Assembly (NCBI RefSeq): GCF_002775205.1
Contig: NC_036454.1
Location: 14,466,882 to 14,530,881 of the forward strand
Source: Xiphophorus maculatus
Taxonomy: Eukaryota; Chordata; Actinopteri; Cyprinodontiformes; Poeciliidae
DNA: 64,000 nt
Direction: 5' to 3'
Positions 63,901 through 64,000 of this stretch are shown here, piece after piece. A model generated the notes under the pieces. The model saw only the letters and a program-made list of their open reading frames with translations, had not been told where the DNA came from and did not search any database. The position numbers were made by a program, and so were the translations under genes. The first letter of the stretch is position 1. Every line of letters starts with the position of its first letter.

Positions 63901-64000
63901 TTAATGTGAGCAGGGTCAGCATAGTGGGATGACATCGGGCAACTGGAGTCAAGCTCATTGGTTCCTTGAAATGTTCTGTCACAGCCAATGGCGAGTCTCG
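60906..64000. other. Intergenic to the right edge, no gene seen
   Basis: AT-rich DNA with only short open frames. Near 62,676-62,741 TGTGTTGACACATTTAAAAGTTGCAGGATGCC...GAAGTTTGACACCTGA is a small degraded hAT-MITE-like piece. No exon of a next gene was recognised. Confidence 0.4.

Overview
The window is a stretch of teleost fish nuclear genome. Vertebrate multi-exon genes with GT-AG introns sit in AT-rich, transposon-littered DNA. A gene for the teleost hormone isotocin, many decayed Tc1-like elements, hAT-type MITEs and long microsatellites all point to a ray-finned fish. I cannot name the species from sequence alone. I found no prokaryotic, viral or CRISPR content.

Layout. (1) At about 1-7,490 the minus strand carries five coding exons of lzts3 (leucine zipper putative tumour suppressor 3 / ProSAPiP1). 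Its last coding exon lies off the left edge, and a short unidentified plus-strand ORF ends at 148. (2) 7.5-15.8 kb has no recognisable protein-coding exon. It holds Tc1-like remnants, a (GATA)n array, a CpG-richer patch (12.93-13.52 kb) and a possible CTCF site. (3) 15,810-24,724 (+) is a complete ten-exon smyd1, including the 13-residue cassette exon. (4) 25,970-26,599 (-) is a complete four-exon fabp1. (5) 28,676-31,406 (-) is a complete three-exon isotocin/neurophysin gene. (6) 32-37.6 kb is intergenic or 5' sequence with transposon remnants, a possible non-coding first exon, and a 469-bp hAT-like element with a perfect 8-bp target-site duplication. (7) 37,663-43,002 (+) is the six-exon coding region of znf366, with 11 C2H2 fingers and a CtBP-binding PFDLS motif. 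(8) 43-48.7 kb is repeat-rich spacer. (9) 48,799-55,593 (+) is the complete eleven-exon mrps27. (10) 55.6-64 kb shows no gene, only retroelement-like tails and a few possible conserved non-coding elements.

The six genes do not form one pathway. They cover synaptic scaffolding (lzts3), muscle sarcomere assembly (smyd1), intracellular lipid binding (fabp1), a neurohypophysial hormone (oxt/isotocin), a transcriptional co-repressor (znf366) and mitochondrial translation (mrps27). From memory of the human map the order joins three human neighbourhoods: LZTS3 and OXT (20p13), SMYD1 and FABP1 (2p11), and ZNF366 and MRPS27 (5q13).

Exon boundaries were placed by hand using splice consensus, reading phase and recalled family sequences. 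Within each complete gene the coding exons sum to a whole number of codons (smyd1 489 aa, fabp1 127 aa, isotocin 155 aa, znf366 756 aa, mrps27 412 aa). I see no convincing new biological system. The best leads are regulatory or transposon-derived features around ordinary genes.
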